From positions 1-64,000 of the forward strand of contig JAGVTV010000078.1 of the NCBI GenBank assembly GCA_019136675.1: a stretch of 64,000 bases of DNA, given 5' to 3'. Positions 59,873 to 64,000 of this stretch are shown one piece after another. Every line of letters begins with the position of its first letter. Within the stretch, counting starts at the first letter, position 1. Origin of the DNA: Bacteroidota bacterium (GTDB taxonomy: Bacteria > Bacteroidota > Bacteroidia > Chitinophagales > Saprospiraceae). The translations under genes were made by a program, and so were the position numbers. The notes under the pieces are model-generated. The model was not told the DNA's origin, did not search any database, and was given only the letters and a program-made list of their open reading frames with translations.

Positions 59873-61417
59873 ATGCCCAGTCAGCAGACACAAAGACTGA
59901 TAACCCTTATCAAGTCAATGACAAGGTCAGAAAAAAGGGTGTTCCGCCTTATATACGGCCGTAATAAGCCTGCTGCCGACCAGCTTTATATAGAGTTGTT
60001 TGATTTTATAGATAAGTCTCAAGTGTATAATGAAAAACAACTGCTTGTCAGATGCCCCGGGATAAAAAAAGAACAACTCTCAAACATTAAGACCAACCTG
60101 CTGGAGCATATACTCGAAGCCCTTAGACACCTGCATCTTAAAGCCAATACGGACATGGAGATCAGGCAGCTCCTGGACTATGCAAAGGTATACCAGCTAA
60201 AAGGCATGACCACTTCAGTCCTCGAGACCCTGTACAAGGCCCGAAGTCTGGCACAAAGATCAAACCAGGACGTACTTGCCTACCATGTACTGGACGAAGA
60301 ACGCAACACAGAGACTCAGCACATCACCCGGAGTTCGTTTCAGAAAGCTTATGCTATCCGGGAAGATGCTGTAAAAACCCTGGAAACCCTGGAGCTGAGA
60401 GACAGGCTTGCCAATCTGTCCTTAATGCTTTACGGGCTGTATCTCCGCAACGGCTATGTCAGGTCCAACGAAGAATATCAGGAGATGTTGCTCTATTTCA
60501 ACTCCCGGATACCTGATGTTGATCCCGGTAATATGGGTTTTTATGAAAAAGTCTTTTACTACCAGTCTCACGTTTGGTTTAACCATATGACACAAAATTT
60601 TGCTGCCTATTACCGGTATTCACAAAAGTGGGTCGACTGCTTCCATGATGATGAGAAAATGATATCCATTGACCCGCTTTTGTATCTGAAGGGCCTCCAT
60701 AATACCCTCAACGCACTGTTTATGGCCAATAAGGCGGATAAGTTTCTGGTCAATTTTGAAAGATATATAAGGTTTGGCGAAAGCCTGACCCACAGGATAC
60801 CAGAGAGTCATCAATCGGCATACAGACTCTTTTTTTACATACATCAGCTCAATGCCATTTTTCTGACCGGTGATTATGAACAGGGGATCAACAGGATTAG
60901 CGGACTGACAGAAGAGCTCAACTCAAGCCAGCATTTCTGGGACCAAAATCGTGAGATAGTATTTTATTACAAAGTAGCTTGTGTATACTTCGGAGCTGAT
61001 GACTACGACCGTACCCTGGATTATCTCAACAAGATAATAAGCCGGCCGGTTTCAGGACTCAGGGACGATATCCATTGTTTTGCCAGGATACTTACGCTCA
61101 TCTGCCACTACGAGATGGGAAACGACCTGCACGTAAGCCATCAGATAAGGGCGGTATTCCGTTTTCTAAAAAAGATGCACAATCTCCAGGCCGTGCAGAG
61201 GGATATTCTGCAGTTTCTAAGGAGGACTCCCGGCATGAACCGAAAAGATATGGTGAAAGAGTTTATAGCCCTGAGGGAAAAACTGGCCCCATACCAGAAA
61301 GACCCGTATGAAAGAAGGCCGTTTTTGTACCTTGACATTATATCCTGGCTTGACAGCAAGATTCAGGGCAGAAAGATCAGGGAGGTCATAAAGGAAAAGG
61401 TCAATTACGGTCAGTAA
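59873..61417 (+). CDS. Large helical protein of unknown function (514 aa)
   Basis: No named family recognised. The 514-aa protein is almost wholly alpha-helical, basic, without signal or membrane segment. It begins PSQQTQRLITLIKSMTRSEKRVFRLIY and contains short TPR-like helix pairs (YAKVYQLKGMTTSVLETLYKARSLAQ; YFGADDYDRTLDYLNKIIS). Its repeat solenoid suggests a protein-protein scaffold. Similar hypothetical proteins are seen in saprospirian-type genomes, to my knowledge. It converges with the hybrid kinase gene (21 nt gap) and has its own promoter. Confidence 0.75.
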   Translation: MPSQQTQRLITLIKSMTRSEKRVFRLIYGRNKPAADQLYIELFDFIDKSQVYNEKQLLVRCPGIKKEQLSNIKTNLLEHILEALRHLHLKANTDMEIRQLLDYAKVYQLKGMTTSVLETLYKARSLAQRSNQDVLAYHVLDEERNTETQHITRSSFQKAYAIREDAVKTLETLELRDRLANLSLMLYGLYLRNGYVRSNEEYQEMLLYFNSRIPDVDPGNMGFYEKVFYYQSHVWFNHMTQNFAAYYRYSQKWVDCFHDDEKMISIDPLLYLKGLHNTLNALFMANKADKFLVNFERYIRFGESLTHRIPESHQSAYRLFFYIHQLNAIFLTGDYEQGINRISGLTEELNSSQHFWDQNREIVFYYKVACVYFGADDYDRTLDYLNKIISRPVSGLRDDIHCFARILTLICHYEMGNDLHVSHQIRAVFRFLKKMHNLQAVQRDILQFLRRTPGMNRKDMVKEFIALREKLAPYQKDPYERRPFLYLDIISWLDSKIQGRKIREVIKEKVNYGQ

Positions 61418-61438
61418 CAGGTACAAAAGGCGATGTTA

Positions 61439-64000
61439 TCACAGACCAAATTCTGACTTAAGGCCTTGTATTGTCCTCCAAAGTGTTTGGTCAACTTTGT
61501 CCAGTAAGGCAGGTATAGTGGTATCTCTATTATTTTCCTTACCGAATTTTTCGAGCTTACGTATAGTTTGACCAATACTCTCGATGCCGAGGTTGTCGAT
61601 ACTGGGCTTTATCTTATGTGCGGTCTTGCCCATAAGCTCAAGATCACCTTCTGCAAAAGCTTTTTTCATGTTATATACCTCCCCGGGAGTCTGCTCACAG
61701 AACAATTTTACCATATTCTTTACAAATTCCTGGTCACCACGGCTTATTTCACGCAGATTTGACAGATTGTATTCCGCTTTTTCAATAGAGGTAACCGGAG
61801 TTTTATTTTTATCTTTTTTCTCAATTTGTGGCTCCACAGACCTGAGGGAGTTAAGGTCTATCCATTTGATGATGAGAGAGATAAGGTCGTCTTCTTTGTA
61901 GGGTTTTGAAAGATAGTCATTCATACCTGCCTTGATACATTTTTCATATTCCCCTTTTATGGCGTTAGCTGTTACAGCTATCACCGGTATATGATTTCCG
62001 GAATTTCTGAGCACTTTGGTGGCATCAAATCCATCCATTACAGGCATCTGTATGTCCATGAGCACGATTTCCGGTCTAAGCTTTTCGATAGCTTCCAGGG
62101 CTTCCTTACCATTGACCGCCTCATGTATTTTCATATTGTATTGTTTTAGGATGGTTGAAGCCACAAGACGGTTCATTTCATTGTCATCTACTATAAGGAT
62201 TACCCTGGAGTCAAGTACAGCCGTATTTTTTATAAGTGAAACATCTGCTTCCAGAGTCTCTTCATTGCCTTTTGCAAACTCGCAGGCTACAGATACCATT
62301 GTACCCACATTCTTTTTACTTTCCACGTAAATCTCGCCTCCCATAAGTGCCAATAGTTCACGGGTGATGGCCATACCCAGACCAGTACCGCCAAAAACCC
62401 TTGACACACTTCTGTCTTCCTGACTAAATTTGGTGAATAATTTTCTGACAAAGTTTTCGTCCATTCCTATGCCTGTATCTATGACATTTATTTTAAGAGT
62501 CTGCCGGTCAGGAGTGTCATTGGTTACAGTAACATTAAGCGAAATAGAGCCTTTTTCTGTAAATTTAACCGCATTGGACATAATATTGAGTAAAACCTGT
62601 CCAAGCCTGACAGGGTCGCCTATTAAAACCGGATTAATGTCCGGATCGAATGATGATTTTATTAAAAGGCCTTTTTCTTCTATCTTATGTCGAAGTAGCT
62701 TAATTACACCTGCAAAAACCTTGCGGGGGTCGAAGCCAATGGATTCAATGGTCATTTTACCGGCTTCCAGCTTGGAGAGGTCCAGAATGTCATTGATGAT
62801 AACCAGAAGATTTTCAGTTGCATTGTTTATCGTGTCAATATAAAACCTTTGATTTTCATCCAGATCAGTCTTTTGCAGCTGACCCGCCATACCTACGATC
62901 GCGTTCATGGGGGTGCGAATCTCGTGGCTCATATTGGCTAGAAAATTCTGCTTAATCTTGGCAAGTTCCTCAGATTCTTTTTTGGCTAGTCTGAGTTGCT
63001 TTTCTGCTACTACCCGGTCTGTAATATCCACACCGAAACTGATCACGTACGGGGCTTTACCAGGTTCTTCCTGAAGAAAATTGTTGTATAGTGTATAGAC
63101 TTTGTTACCATTTTTTGCTATAACGGTATTAATACCTGAAGCTTGCCTGTCACGGACGATTCTCTGGAGATAGTCGGCATAAAAGAGGTGCTGATCTTTT
63201 TTAGGCATGAATTCCGCTACAGGCCGACCCACAAGTTCCTCTTCCATGTATCCAAATAAGTTTGAAACAATCGGATTGATGGCAGTAAACCGCCCCTGGA
63301 GGTCATGGGTGGAGATTATGGCCAGACTGTTTTCATATATGTCGCGGTACTTCTTCTCACTTTCTTCGGCCTTTTTAAGAGCTATTTTGACTGACGTGAT
63401 ATCAACTCCGTAACAAACCACCATCCCTGTCCCAGACTTGAGTCCTGGCACAGGGTAAAAGTTGTAAAGCATATATCTTGCTAGTCCATCCTTGTCGGTT
63501 ATAACCTTCTCAAATGACTGGAGTTTTCCGGTCTTTCTGGCAGTAGTGATAATTTTACTCCAGGCACTTTCCTGGACAGGGTCCCGGTATACTTCACTGA
63601 GCGTTTTGCCCTGCATCCATTTTCTGGATAAGTCCTCAAGGTGTGCCACTGGGTTGACATACAAAAACGTGTCACTATCATCAAGTACTGAAATCTCCAC
63701 AGGCGAATTGGTAAGGATCTGTTCGTAAAACATCCTCTGCCTTTCTATTTCCTGTTCCAGTTCTTTCTGGCTGGTTATATCAGTGTGTGTGCCTATGATG
63801 AGCAGCGGATTTTTATCCTGGTCTTTTTCTATCACAACACCCCTGTCAAGTACCCATCTTGTCTTTCCGGATGAATCGATCATACGGTATTCCATTACAT
63901 GGTTGTCTATGGAGGCGTTTTTATATTTCCGGTCATTTTCCTTCAATATTTTCTTGTCGTCCTCATGCACACTGTCCCACCACAACTTGTCCAGCGGCAT
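61439..64000 (-). CDS. Hybrid sensor histidine kinase (PAS-HisKA-HATPase-REC-HPt), N-terminus outside the window
   Basis: 853 residues are visible; the frame runs off the window inside the first PAS domain, so the gene is partial. Order: PAS_3 remnant (1-~75, ending GTHTDIT), PAS (~85-205), PAS (~215-335, YRDIYENSLAIISTHDLQG), HisKA with phospho-His in NMSHEIRTPMNAIVG (~360), HATPase_c (N-box NAVKFTEKG, DTGIGM, GGTGLGMAI), a receiver with phospho-Asp in IVLMDIQMPVMDG (~650) and an HPt with His in TAHKIKPS (~794). No transmembrane helix is seen in this part. It can carry a complete phosphorelay; target regulator and ligand are unknown. Confidence 0.92.
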   Translation of the reverse strand: MPLDKLWWDSVHEDDKKILKENDRKYKNASIDNHVMEYRMIDSSGKTRWVLDRGVVIEKDQDKNPLLIIGTHTDITSQKELEQEIERQRMFYEQILTNSPVEISVLDDSDTFLYVNPVAHLEDLSRKWMQGKTLSEVYRDPVQESAWSKIITTARKTGKLQSFEKVITDKDGLARYMLYNFYPVPGLKSGTGMVVCYGVDITSVKIALKKAEESEKKYRDIYENSLAIISTHDLQGRFTAINPIVSNLFGYMEEELVGRPVAEFMPKKDQHLFYADYLQRIVRDRQASGINTVIAKNGNKVYTLYNNFLQEEPGKAPYVISFGVDITDRVVAEKQLRLAKKESEELAKIKQNFLANMSHEIRTPMNAIVGMAGQLQKTDLDENQRFYIDTINNATENLLVIINDILDLSKLEAGKMTIESIGFDPRKVFAGVIKLLRHKIEEKGLLIKSSFDPDINPVLIGDPVRLGQVLLNIMSNAVKFTEKGSISLNVTVTNDTPDRQTLKINVIDTGIGMDENFVRKLFTKFSQEDRSVSRVFGGTGLGMAITRELLALMGGEIYVESKKNVGTMVSVACEFAKGNEETLEADVSLIKNTAVLDSRVILIVDDNEMNRLVASTILKQYNMKIHEAVNGKEALEAIEKLRPEIVLMDIQMPVMDGFDATKVLRNSGNHIPVIAVTANAIKGEYEKCIKAGMNDYLSKPYKEDDLISLIIKWIDLNSLRSVEPQIEKKDKNKTPVTSIEKAEYNLSNLREISRGDQEFVKNMVKLFCEQTPGEVYNMKKAFAEGDLELMGKTAHKIKPSIDNLGIESIGQTIRKLEKFGKENNRDTTIPALLDKVDQTLWRTIQGLKSEFGL

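Noticed and set aside
1-64000. tRNA, rRNA, CRISPR array, insertion sequence
   Set aside because: None seen on reading both strands: no transposase frame, no regular spacer-repeat pattern, no recognisable tRNA cloverleaf or rRNA sequence. Automated scans (tRNAscan-SE, a CRISPR finder) would be needed to exclude short or divergent examples.

Overview
The window looks like a chromosome segment of a member of Bacteroidota. The signs are: many genes preceded by the Bacteroidota -7 promoter box TAnnTTTG; proteins ending in type IX secretion (T9SS) sorting domains (5842-7197, 28958-32041); a head-GIN/DUF2807 protein, a fused E1 alpha-beta dehydrogenase and a TrkH with a long N-terminal extension. 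Many Na+-linked transporters (NhaC, NhaD, SSS) together with DabAB and tryptophanase would suit a saprospirian or similar marine/aquatic lineage, but the exact family is inference. No rRNA, tRNA, CRISPR array or transposase was seen.

Region 1 (1-5370) is an AT-rich accessory stretch. It holds long imperfect hairpins, small orphan proteins, a SNase-like nuclease, a WGSLIW-motif protein, a 102-aa plasmid/ICE-type protein and a Panacea-domain (DUF4065) antitoxin with a frameshifted partner. The most unusual feature is a ~140-nt hairpin leader present twice (431-572 and 890-1022). Its core is nearly identical between copies, its outer stem changes but stays paired, and each copy lies directly upstream of a 77-aa protein. 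The two proteins share only about 36% identity. A third hairpin of similar layout precedes the 102-aa gene. Bases 1-586 have no gene: they contain a terminator from an upstream gene (86-114), a hairpin (237-322) and the first leader; I see nothing else there.

Region 2 (5370-15444): an acidic orphan protein, a T9SS-exported FG-GAP protein, NhaC, a complete RND tripartite efflux operon (MFP, RND pump, TolC) with a MOSC protein at its end, and a convergent OsmC gene.

Region 3 (15583-28839) is entirely on the minus strand and forms an ion, pH and inorganic-carbon cluster: DedA, TrkH, TrkA, two or three small unknown proteins, TerC, NhaD, SulP, and the DabA/DabB bicarbonate-uptake pair.

Region 4 (28958-48585): a T9SS M4 metalloprotease, prenyl synthase, TrmB, an outer-membrane barrel, DUF2461, CinA, a branched-chain-type E2, an OmpA/PD40/SPOR envelope protein, a TrpF-like protein lacking its catalytic Cys, an alkyltransferase-like protein, MurQ with an SSS symporter, tryptophanase, an Rrf2 regulator and a vanadium-haloperoxidase-like lipoprotein.

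Region 5 (48586-64000): DinB, a GT39-type membrane transferase and a small membrane protein overlapping sucA (2-oxoglutarate dehydrogenase E1), rpsT, the fused E1 alpha-beta that probably works with the E2 at 37399, a GIN-domain protein, two exported proteins (one a thioredoxin/MsrA-like fusion), an unknown 514-aa protein and a hybrid histidine kinase cut by the window end. The 300-nt gap at 48586-48886 holds only two divergent promoter boxes.
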